The notes beneath the pieces are model-generated. The model saw nothing but the letters and a program-made list of their open reading frames with translations. It was not told where the DNA came from and did no database searches. A stretch of 6,904 bases of DNA from JAWPMV01 sp038527215 (lineage in GTDB: Bacteria; Bacteroidota; Bacteroidia; J057). Below, piece by piece: positions 1-5,440 of this stretch. The position numbers and the translations under genes were made by a program. The DNA is taken from the NCBI GenBank assembly GCA_038527215.1, contig JBCBGC010000211.1:1-6904 (forward strand). Reading direction: 5' to 3'. The first letter of the stretch is position 1, and each line of letters begins with the position of its first letter.

Positions 1-108
1 AGGATGGCAGCCTGCACACGCATGGAGTTGATAAAAGCAGGTAAAAAGATGCATTTCCCTGATAATGAGAAAGATGTGAGTGCTGAATCCGATTGGAGGT
101 ACCAGCAA

Positions 109-131
109 TTTCCCTGAGAGCATAAGGGAAA
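109..131. repeat. Short perfect hairpin, 7-bp arms
   Basis: TTTCCCT at 109-115 pairs perfectly with AGGGAAA at 125-131 around a 9-base loop. A second copy of the left arm lies in the 9-base direct repeat TTTCCCTGA (54-62 and 109-117), so the right arm could pair with either copy. The hairpin overlaps the TGA that closes plus frame 1. No T-run follows on either strand, so it is not a canonical intrinsic terminator. Its role is unknown and chance is possible. Confidence 0.3.
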
Positions 132-308
132 ATCTTCATCTAAGTCATTGGTCATCCTAAGTTGTTTCAAATAAAATCAAGGATGAAAGGATGTCGCTGG
201 AGATAAATAGTAGAAGTGTAGTGCTTCATGGATGTTCGGATCAAAGTTTATAAAAAAACTAGTCCTGTGTATTGTGCTTTTATTCGCAAAGTACTACTTC
301 CCCTTTGA

Positions 309-352
309 AGCGCAAAATATATTTAAGGATAAAAATTTTTTCCCTTTGCGCT
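309..352. repeat. Inverted repeat AGCGCAAA / TTTGCGCT
   Basis: A perfect 8-bp inverted repeat (309-316 and 345-352) encloses 28 AT-rich bases that include AAAAATTTTTT. A third CGCAAA copy lies at 285-290 and could also pair with the right arm. No gene starts nearby to suggest an operator, so function is unknown. Confidence 0.3.
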
Positions 353-412
353 AAATATGAAGAAAAGTATATACTATGCCAGATTTTGTGCAATCTGATG
401 AAAAGCCCTTAT

Positions 413-432
413 ATTGAAAGCTTTTTTTCAAT
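413..432. repeat. Short hairpin ATTGAAA / TTTCAAT
   Basis: Perfect 7-bp arms at 413-419 and 426-432 flank a 6-base loop. The stem is AT-rich and therefore weak, with no terminator-like T-run after it. It is listed because it is one of several inverted repeats in this gene-free stretch. Confidence 0.25.
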
Positions 433-567
433 GAAAATAAGCAGAAATATAGCTCACAAGGCCTTGATAAAGCCTGTCCTTCGGAAAAGGTCATCAATAA
501 GAAAGGGAACCGGACCCCCTTACTGAGAAAAGAGGTGCCATAGCATATATGCCAGTTACTACCGGAC

Positions 568-602
568 AAAAAAGCCCCCATTGATCTGGATCAATAGGGG
601 CT
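568..602 (-). terminator. Rho-independent terminator of the DGTH-repeat protein gene
   Basis: Read on the minus strand, AGCCCC-T-ATTGATC, a CA tip, then GATCAAT-G-GGGGCT is followed directly by a run of T (568-573). The stem has about 14 positions. The one non-Watson-Crick position is a U-G wobble in minus-strand RNA but would be a C-A mismatch in plus-strand RNA. That asymmetry, together with the T-run on one side only, assigns the terminator to the minus strand. It starts 15 bases past the stop codon of the gene ending at 618. Confidence 0.85.
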
Positions 603-617
603 AACATGATGGGTTTC

Positions 618-953
618 TTATCGTTTTCGCGGCCGGGGAGGCGTAATGGTTTTCAGCGGTGCTGCCGGGCGATCCTGTATGATATGCGTGCCATCGCTAC
701 GCACCAAGAGCTGCCGGTCTCCCCGGTTGAAAATCAGGGTATGGGTGCCATCAGGATTGACCTGAATGTCTGGACCTTGTTTTTTCTTAAATACCACCTT
801 GTGGCTGCCATCAGGCTGTACATGAATGTCTCGGTCGCTGTTAGCATGGATGATGGTATGGGTGCCATCAGCGTTGACCTGGATTTTTACCCGCTGTGCC
901 TGGGTGGCTTGAAAGGCAAAAAGGAGGAGGAGGGAAAGAATAAAGGGTTTCAT
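618..953 (-). CDS. Small secreted protein with four DG(T/S)H repeats
   Basis: I do not recognise a named family. The 111-residue product starts with a clear signal peptide: K2, a hydrophobic core at residues 4-14, and an Ala/Gln-rich cleavage region near residues 16-20. The rest is four tandem ~19-residue units of the form (I/V)xV(N/Q/R)xDG(T/S)H followed by a hydrophobic pair, with DG(T/S)H at residues 29-32, 48-51, 68-71 and 87-90. It ends in a Pro/Arg/Lys-rich tail (RPRKR). Each unit reads as two short beta strands joined by a DG turn, so a small beta-rich extracytoplasmic fold is likely (inference). The same frame is open upstream to 1118, but the ATG at 953 is chosen because it places the signal peptide at the N-terminus. 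The gene is divergent from the PadR regulator and has its own terminator at 568-602. It may be periplasmic or exported; no lipobox cysteine is visible. Confidence 0.75.
   Translation of the reverse strand: MKPFILSLLLLFAFQATQAQRVKIQVNADGTHTIIHANSDRDIHVQPDGSHKVVFKKKQGPDIQVNPDGTHTLIFNRGDRQLLVRSDGTHIIQDRPAAPLKTITPPRPRKR
684..887 (-). repeat. Four tandem 57-60 bp repeats within the secreted protein gene
   Basis: Related 30-base segments begin at 684, 741, 801 and 858, giving steps of 57, 60 and 57 bases, all multiples of three. On the plus strand they share a core like GTGCCATCA (reverse complement encodes DGTH or DGSH). The copy at 684-713 is the most diverged. The pattern points to internal duplication of a 19-20 codon unit followed by divergence. 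Confidence 0.8.
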
Positions 954-1079
954 AAGCAATAAGGATTCATGGGATATGTGGTGGTGTAGCAAGGTAAAGA
1001 CAAGACTTTTCCGCAAAGGTTGAACGGGGGAGGATTTTTCTGGTACCAAGGGAAAATTGCGGAGAAGGGATAAGGTTTG

Positions 1080-1113
1080 CAAAAGTGAATCATATATATT
1101 AGTTTCACTTTTG
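1080..1113. promoter_or_regulatory. Perfect 10-bp inverted repeat, candidate PadR operator
   Basis: CAAAAGTGAA at 1080-1089 is the exact reverse complement of TTCACTTTTG at 1104-1113, separated by 14 AT-rich bases. It lies 14 bases before the padR-like start codon and 126 bases before the divergent start at 953. Each arm contains CACTTTTG on its own outward strand, one base off the Bacteroidota -7 box TAnnTTTG, so the site may overlap promoters for both directions. I see no correctly spaced -33 TTTG on either side: the TTTG at 1076-1079 is 26 bases away from the plus-strand box. Known PadR operators are dyads that overlap the regulator's own promoter; this sequence does not match the ATGT-N8-ACAT type, so assignment rests on position and symmetry. 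Confidence 0.55.
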
Positions 1114-1127
1114 TACACCTAATCATT

Positions 1128-1466
1128 ATGAAAAGAATCCACCTCGGAGAATTCGAAGAACTGGTCCTGCTGGTCGTCGCTGTCCTGAAAGGCGAAGCGT
1201 ACGGGATCAACGTCATGCAGGAACTAGGCAGCCAGGCCAACCGAAAGGTCAATATTAGTGCCGTGCATGCTGCCTTGCGCCGCCTGGAACAAAAGGGCTT
1301 TGTACAATCAGACTGGAGTGAAGCCACTCAATCTCGTGGTGGGCGAAGGAAACGCCTTTTTACCGCCACGGCTTCAGGGATGACGGCCCTTAGTGAAGTG
1401 CAGCAAACCCGTCAGAAACTTTGGTCTCAACTTTCCGCTGCTCACCCCCCTATTTCCGAATCATGA
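1128..1466 (+). CDS. PadR-family winged-helix transcriptional regulator
   Basis: This 112-residue protein has the compact PadR layout. A first helix (about residues 8-20) is followed by GEAYGINVMQEL (22-33) and a recognition-helix region with VHAALRRLEQKGFV (46-59), typical of the family. A basic wing, SRGGRRKRLF (69-78), precedes the usual TATASGMTAL and one C-terminal helix. The C-terminal part is short, as in the small PadR subtype that dimerises through the last helix. PadR proteins usually repress their own operon by binding a dyad at the promoter; the inverted repeat at 1080-1113 is the obvious candidate. Its TGA at 1464-1466 overlaps the ATG of the permease gene as ATGA, so the two are probably translationally coupled. 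The ligand or signal is unknown. Small PadR genes directly before large FtsX-type permeases are a recurrent arrangement in Bacteroidota and Acidobacteriota (general knowledge). Confidence 0.9.
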   Translation: MKRIHLGEFEELVLLVVAVLKGEAYGINVMQELGSQANRKVNISAVHAALRRLEQKGFVQSDWSEATQSRGGRRKRLFTATASGMTALSEVQQTRQKLWSQLSAAHPPISES

Positions 1467-4099
1467 ACCATCCGATACCACAACCTCCCCGCTGGGCAGA
1501 TCGACTGTTGAGCTGGTTTTGTCGTCCTGAACTGCTGGAAGAAATCCAGGGGGACCTACACGAATTATTTGAACTACGATGCCAGGAAAAAGGCCCTGGC
1601 AGAGCCAAACTGGGTTTTATCTGGGATGTATGCCGCTCGGCCCGCCTGTCCACCGTACGCTTTTCTTTTCCTATACAAAGGAGTTGGATGTGGCGCTCTC
1701 ATTTTCGGGTAGCCTATCGCCAACTCCGCCGGGAAAAGTTTCACAGCTTCATCAACCTCGGAGGCTTGAGCCTGGGCATAGCCGCGACCATATTGATGCT
1801 GCTATTTATCCAACATGAAACCCAGTTTGACCAGGGGCATCCCCGGAGCGAAGATTTGTATCGGGTCCTCGGACAAAGCCAGTATCATGGTGAAGAGAGT
1901 AGGGGGGTGCACCATAATCCTCCCCTCGCCGAAGTCTTGGTGAAGCAATACCAGGAAATTGAAATGGCTTTTCGGGTGAGATCTTCCGGCAGTCGGCTGG
2001 TCAGGACAGCCGATCAAACGGCCAGCCTGTATGAAGAACATTTTCTGTATGCGGATTCTCAGATGTTGAAGATGCTGAGTATGCCGCTGCTATACGGGCG
2101 GACAGACCAGGCCTTGCGGGCGCCCTTTTCGGTATTGCTGACCGAGGAAAAGGCCCAAAGGTATTTTCCGGGAGAAGATCCCATCGGCAAGGTGTTGATC
2201 TTCAACCAACAAACCGACCAGCCCTTTACCGTCACGGGGGTAATCGCTGACCAGGCTGCCCCCACCCATATCAGGGCTGATTTTATCCTCTCTATGTCCA
2301 CCCTCAGCGAAAGTCAATCCGGAAGTTGGAATATCTCCAGTTATCCTACCTACATACGCCTCAAGCCTGGCGTTGACCCTGTGGCTTTGGCTGAAAAAAT
2401 GCAGGAAGTAATCCTAACCCATAAAAAGGACATGATAGCTTCCCGGATTGCTGCCGGAGGGACCTATGGCTACCGCTTCCAGCTGCAGCCCATCCAAGAT
2501 ATTTATTTGCATTCTCAAGAAATCCGGACCTATGACAGTACCCGGACCGGAGACATCCGCTATGTCTGGTTATCGGGCGCCATTGCTGCCTTTGTACTGT
2601 TGATCGCTATGATCAATTTTGTCAACCTTACTACCGCAAAATCAGCCCTCCGCATCCGCGAAATGGGCATTCGCAAAGTGCTGGGCTCCCGCCGCCGGCA
2701 ATTGGTAGGGCAATTCCTGGCCGAATCTATCTTACTCAGTCTGTTGGCTACCTTCCTGGGAGCCTGTCTGGCCTGGATGGTCTTTCCTTATTTTGCCGAC
2801 CTTACCCATCGTCCTCTGAGCTTTCCCGTTGATCAGCTAACTTTCTACGGAGGATTAGCGATGGCTGGCCTCCTGATTGGTTTCTGTGCCGGGGCCTATC
2901 CCGCTTTGTTTCTCTCTGGGGTCAGTCCGCTGGAAAGTTTGAAAAGTACCAGCCTTTCTCGTCCCAGAAAAGTAGGCTTACGTTCCGTATTGGTGGTCGG
3001 ACAATTTGCCGCCTCTATTTTATTGATGATGGCCACCTTGCTGATCTTTCGCCAAATGGACTTCATTCAGCATAAGTCTTTGGGCTATGATAAATCTCAG
3101 GTCGTGATCGTAGAAGATGAGATTTACCTTCGGGATAAAAGGGAGGCCTTCCGTCAATCCCTTCAGCAGTTGCCCGCTATCCAGGAGATCAGTGCCAGTA
3201 GCTTCGTACCCGTAGAGGGCTATGTGTCTAATGGCAGCACGGTGCGGGTGCCGGATACCACTCAGGAAATTCGGGAAATAGACCTGCGCCGCTGGCATGT
3301 AGACGCTGCCTACTTACCTACCCTGGGCATGCGCTTGCTGGCAGGCCGAAATTTCCAGGCTGACCTGGCGGCTGATTCAGCCTCTATTTTGCTCAACGAA
3401 ACCGCCGTTCGTCAACTAGGCTTTACCCTGGACAATGTCCTGGGCAAAATGATAGAGATGCGCAGGCCTTACTATGTGATTGGGGTCGTGGAGGATTTTC
3501 ACTTCCGGTCCATGCGACAGGAAATATCTGCCCTGGCCTTCCATCATACCCGGCTGGACCGGGCCAGAAACCTCCTGGTCAAAGTCCAGGGGAAAGCGCT
3601 CGCTACTCTATTGCCCGAAATGGAAGCCCGTTGGAAAGCCTTTTCTCCGGAAGTTCCTTTTCGCTATGCCTTTTTGGATGAACAATTCGAGCGGATGTAC
3701 GAGACGGAACGCAGTACGGGCAGTCTGTTAGCCATGTTTGCGGGACTGGCCATCTTCATCGCTTGTCTGGGCTTACTGGCCCTGGCCACCTATCTGGCAG
3801 AAAAGCGCAGCCGGGAAATGAGCATTCGCAAGGTGCTGGGCGCTACCGTGGAGCAGGTCTTCGCTATCCTGACCCGGGATTTATTGAAGTTGCTGGCCGT
3901 GGCTCTGCTGCTGGCCATTCCGATCGGGCTTTGGTGGATGCAAGGCTGGTTGGAAAATTTTGCCTACAAAATCAACCTCAGCGCGGACTTATTCCTCTTG
4001 CCAGGGATCGCGGCTTTCCTGATCGCTTTAGGAACCATTTCCTATCAAGCTTGGAAAGTAGCGCATGCCAACCCGGCAGATGCCCTGAGGGATGAGTAG
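1463..4099 (+). CDS. FtsX/MacB-type ABC permease with N-terminal prefix domain
   Basis: The product is 878 residues, starting at the ATG that overlaps the padR stop. A frame-open ATG at 1421 is rejected because it lies inside padR and adds only 14 unrelated residues. Residues 7-62 (PPRWADRLLSWFCRPELLEE onward, with GDLHELFE) match the 'permease prefix domain' type of cytoplasmic segment. A first membrane helix (about 95-117) leads to a MacB-like extracytoplasmic domain (about 118-365), then an FtsX core with helices near 368-390, 417-442 and 462-484. A second half follows with a helix at 507-528, an extracytoplasmic domain (530-752), and helices near 754-778, 806-826 and 842-862. The hallmark cytoplasmic motif occurs twice, EMGIRKVLGS (400-409) and EMSIRKVLGA (785-794), and the C-terminus ends NPADALRDE. 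MacB-like permeases couple an ATPase to mechanical export or envelope signalling without being channels. No ATPase gene is present here, so the partner, if any, is encoded elsewhere and the substrate is unknown. Confidence 0.92.
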   Translation: MNHPIPQPPRWADRLLSWFCRPELLEEIQGDLHELFELRCQEKGPGRAKLGFIWDVCRSARLSTVRFSFPIQRSWMWRSHFRVAYRQLRREKFHSFINLGGLSLGIAATILMLLFIQHETQFDQGHPRSEDLYRVLGQSQYHGEESRGVHHNPPLAEVLVKQYQEIEMAFRVRSSGSRLVRTADQTASLYEEHFLYADSQMLKMLSMPLLYGRTDQALRAPFSVLLTEEKAQRYFPGEDPIGKVLIFNQQTDQPFTVTGVIADQAAPTHIRADFILSMSTLSESQSGSWNISSYPTYIRLKPGVDPVALAEKMQEVILTHKKDMIASRIAAGGTYGYRFQLQPIQDIYLHSQEIRTYDSTRTGDIRYVWLSGAIAAFVLLIAMINFVNLTTAKSALRIREMGIRKVLGSRRRQLVGQFLAESILLSLLATFLGACLAWMVFPYFADLTHRPLSFPVDQLTFYGGLAMAGLLIGFCAGAYPALFLSGVSPLESLKSTSLSRPRKVGLRSVLVVGQFAASILLMMATLLIFRQMDFIQHKSLGYDKSQVVIVEDEIYLRDKREAFRQSLQQLPAIQEISASSFVPVEGYVSNGSTVRVPDTTQEIREIDLRRWHVDAAYLPTLGMRLLAGRNFQADLAADSASILLNETAVRQLGFTLDNVLGKMIEMRRPYYVIGVVEDFHFRSMRQEISALAFHHTRLDRARNLLVKVQGKALATLLPEMEARWKAFSPEVPFRYAFLDEQFERMYETERSTGSLLAMFAGLAIFIACLGLLALATYLAEKRSREMSIRKVLGATVEQVFAILTRDLLKLLAVALLLAIPIGLWWMQGWLENFAYKINLSADLFLLPGIAAFLIALGTISYQAWKVAHANPADALRDE

Positions 4100-4633
4100 T
4101 CAGCCTTGGTTTTTTCTTTTGGTCCGCCTCTTCCATTGTTTCTGGTAAAGGAGGTAAGCCAGGAAAAAGAGGAGCAAAAAGGGTAGAAGCAGGGTCCAGG
4201 AGGATAAGTGGAAGTGAATGGAGGCAAGGCGGTAGAAAAAGTACCAAGGGGTACCGATGTAGCCACTGATCCCTACAAGCAGATAAATCCCGGTAAACCA
4301 CTGAAGCTTCCGTTTGGAACGATACAATGCCCCAATCCACAGCAATTGTGGCAGGAGCACGAAAAAGATGACCCTGGGCCAAAATAAAAAAGCATACTTC
4401 CCAAACAGCTGATGGACCAGGGCATAGTATTCAAATAAAGGGGCCTTCCAGATCAGAAGAACCAATACCTGACCGGTCCATACCAATCCATAGGCCAAAG
4501 AAAATCCTCTGATGGCATATATCAGTTTTTCGGTTGAAGCTTTTGGTGCGGATGAACTAAACTGAAGCAGCAATAAGCCCAGCACGGACAGTAGGATCAA
4601 GTGCTCCAGGGCGGGTTGAAGGTATATTTGCAT
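4100..4633 (-). CDS. Five-helix integral membrane protein of unknown function
   Basis: I do not recognise a family. The 177-residue product is strongly hydrophobic, with likely membrane helices near residues 8-25, 38-62, 80-104 (possibly starting earlier), 111-135 and 144-164. Loops carry positive clusters (RSKRK at 105-109 and the tail KQWKRRTKRKNQG), which would place the C-terminus in the cytoplasm by the positive-inside rule. No catalytic motif is visible. It starts 28 bases after the cyclase-family gene on the same strand, so the two probably form an operon. Its TGA (4100-4102) directly abuts the permease TAG (4097-4099) on the other strand, with no intergenic base. The length, helix pattern and operon context make it a real gene. 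A role with the cyclase, such as transport or sensing of its substrate, would be guesswork. Confidence 0.75.
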   Translation of the reverse strand: MQIYLQPALEHLILLSVLGLLLLQFSSSAPKASTEKLIYAIRGFSLAYGLVWTGQVLVLLIWKAPLFEYYALVHQLFGKYAFLFWPRVIFFVLLPQLLWIGALYRSKRKLQWFTGIYLLVGISGYIGTPWYFFYRLASIHFHLSSWTLLLPFLLLFFLAYLLYQKQWKRRTKRKNQG

Positions 4634-4661
4634 GCTTGTTTTTCAGGCTGATTGGAGAGGA

Positions 4662-5318
4662 TTATATCTCTGCAAAGGCTCGTACCGGGAAGCTGCCTAA
4701 TCCCTCAAACTTGGGAGGGATGGCTGAAAAATAAAACCCTTCTCCTGGCAAGCGATCCAAGCCATTGAGATGTTCTACAATCAGAATGTTCTCTTTGAGC
4801 AGGATAGTATGAGCGGGCCTGGCTTTTCCCCGGGTGTCATCCAGGTTTTTGGCATCGGTCCCCACCAGGACAGCCCCTTCTTCCCGTAGATACAAGGCGG
4901 CTTGCTCATTGAGGTAGGGGTGGGGCTTGAAATACTGCTCCGTCTGCCAGAATCTATCCCAGCCGGTGTAGATCAAGACCGCCTTGCCTTTAACATCTAT
5001 GTCTTCAAACACTTCCCGGCCTATTTCCAGGTCATTTTGTTCGAAAAAATGGTTGACCTTCACCCCAGGCAAGCCTACAAAATGCTGGATAGGCATGACA
5101 CTCAGGTCCTGACCATCCGCATAGCGATGAAAGGGAACGTCAATGTAGGTGCCACTATTGACCACCATATCGATCCTCCCGATTTGGAAACTGGTTCCGG
5201 CTTCATAATGCTCCTGAGAAGCCTCTCGACTCATGAAGTCACAAATGATGGGCTTAGGGAGACCTTGATAGGTGAGCGTATCGGTGGAAATGGTATGGCT
5301 TAGGTCAATAATTCGCAT
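4662..5318 (-). CDS. Cyclase-family (kynurenine formamidase-like) metal hydrolase
   Basis: The 218-residue product fits the 'cyclase' superfamily that includes kynurenine formamidase and isatin hydrolase, which hydrolyse amide bonds using divalent metal. It begins MRIIDLSHTIS, the standard N-terminal motif, which fixes the start at 5318; an in-frame ATG at 5378 would add 20 atypical residues. Further landmarks are NSGTYIDVPFH (54-64) where the metal motif HxGTHxDxPxH is expected, GTDAKNLDD (153-161), AHTILLKENILIVEHLNGLDRLP (169-191, with H170 and E182), and a closing SFPVRAFA. Two of the expected ligands are changed, His to Asn at 54 and His to Tyr at 58, while D60 and H64 remain. The protein may therefore use a different metal site, belong to a divergent subfamily, or not be a formamidase. 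No tryptophan-degradation genes are nearby, so no substrate is assigned. It is likely cytosolic and co-transcribed with the membrane protein at 4100-4633. Confidence 0.85.
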   Translation of the reverse strand: MRIIDLSHTISTDTLTYQGLPKPIICDFMSREASQEHYEAGTSFQIGRIDMVVNSGTYIDVPFHRYADGQDLSVMPIQHFVGLPGVKVNHFFEQNDLEIGREVFEDIDVKGKAVLIYTGWDRFWQTEQYFKPHPYLNEQAALYLREEGAVLVGTDAKNLDDTRGKARPAHTILLKENILIVEHLNGLDRLPGEGFYFSAIPPKFEGLGSFPVRAFAEI

Positions 5319-5322
5319 GGCC

Positions 5323-5330
5323 CAAAGATA
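5323..5330 (-). promoter_or_regulatory. Bacteroidota -7 box (TATCTTTG) before the cyclase-family gene
   Basis: The minus strand reads TATCTTTG, a perfect match to TAnnTTTG, ending 4 bases before the ATG at 5318-5316. A -33 element is weak: CTTG at 5351-5348 is 17 bases upstream of the box, and the nearest true TTTG (5363-5360) is 29 bases away. If the box is used, transcription would begin at or very near the start codon, giving a leaderless or nearly leaderless message. The match could also be chance. Confidence 0.4.
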
Positions 5331-5333
5331 GGG

Positions 5334-5358
5334 CTTTCTCCCCAATCCAAGGAGAAAG
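5334..5358. promoter_or_regulatory. Inverted repeat between cyclase-family gene and ravA
   Basis: CTTTCTCC (5334-5341) and GGAGAAAG (5351-5358) are exact reverse complements around a 9-base loop. The dyad sits just upstream of the TATCTTTG box of the minus-strand gene and would cover its -33 position, which is where a repressor or activator could act. It also lies 82 bases before the divergent ravA start. No regulator is encoded next to it, so the binding protein is unknown, and chance cannot be excluded. Confidence 0.35.
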
Positions 5359-5440
5359 GCAAACGGCTCTCTCGCCATTTTATGTTGGATTTATCCCTGA
5401 TTACTTTAAACATATTTTCCCAATTTGCCTTGTATATGAT

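Larger units (their letters stand above)
1..567. other. AT-rich stretch without a supportable gene
   Basis: No frame here gives a convincing protein. The two closed reading frames of 76-84 codons (272-526 plus, 351-581 minus) have AT-driven compositions rich in K, I, F and S, no domain and no signal peptide. At the left edge, plus frame 1 is open from base 1 to a TGA at 115-117 (38 codons) and could be the tail of an upstream gene. A minus frame starting at 123 is open off the edge for 41 codons. Neither is long enough to call. The stretch contains several inverted repeats (109-131, 309-352, 413-432) and ends in the minus-strand terminator at 568-602. It is AT-richer than the rest of the window, as expected for intergenic DNA or decayed sequence. 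Confidence 0.6.

Noticed and set aside
3..44. Plus frame 3 tail reading DGSLHTHGVDKSR, reminiscent of the DG(S/T)H repeats
   Set aside because: Only 13 codons are visible before the stop and one of three frames must end there; the likeness to the repeat is a few residues. Sequence to the left would be needed.
1..123. Minus-strand frame from 123 off the left edge containing a CAGCH (haem c-like CxxCH) motif
   Set aside because: It has only 41 codons and no signal peptide, which a c-type cytochrome would need; a five-residue match is easily chance.
272..581. Two opposing reading frames, 272-526 plus and 351-581 minus
   Set aside because: AT-driven composition, no motif and no upstream signals. 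The minus frame begins at 581 inside the terminator stem.
606..962. Plus-strand 118-codon frame opposite the DGTH-repeat gene
   Set aside because: It is the antisense shadow of that gene; its own repeats simply mirror the DNA repeats, and it has no signal peptide or family features, whereas the minus strand has signal peptide, repeats and terminator.
954..1118. N-terminal extension of the DGTH-repeat protein to the ATG at 1118
   Set aside because: It would bury the signal peptide 55 residues into the protein and would span the inverted repeat and intergenic promoter region.
4108..4120. T-rich run after the permease stop as an intrinsic terminator
   Set aside because: No stable GC-rich hairpin precedes it, only about a 4-bp CTGA/TCAG pairing, and the run is explained by Lys codons of the opposing gene's C-terminus.
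3978..4382. Minus-strand 134-codon frame spanning the permease/membrane-protein junction
   Set aside because: It overlaps the real membrane-protein gene in another frame and the permease antisense; Pro/Leu/Ser-rich shadow without family features.
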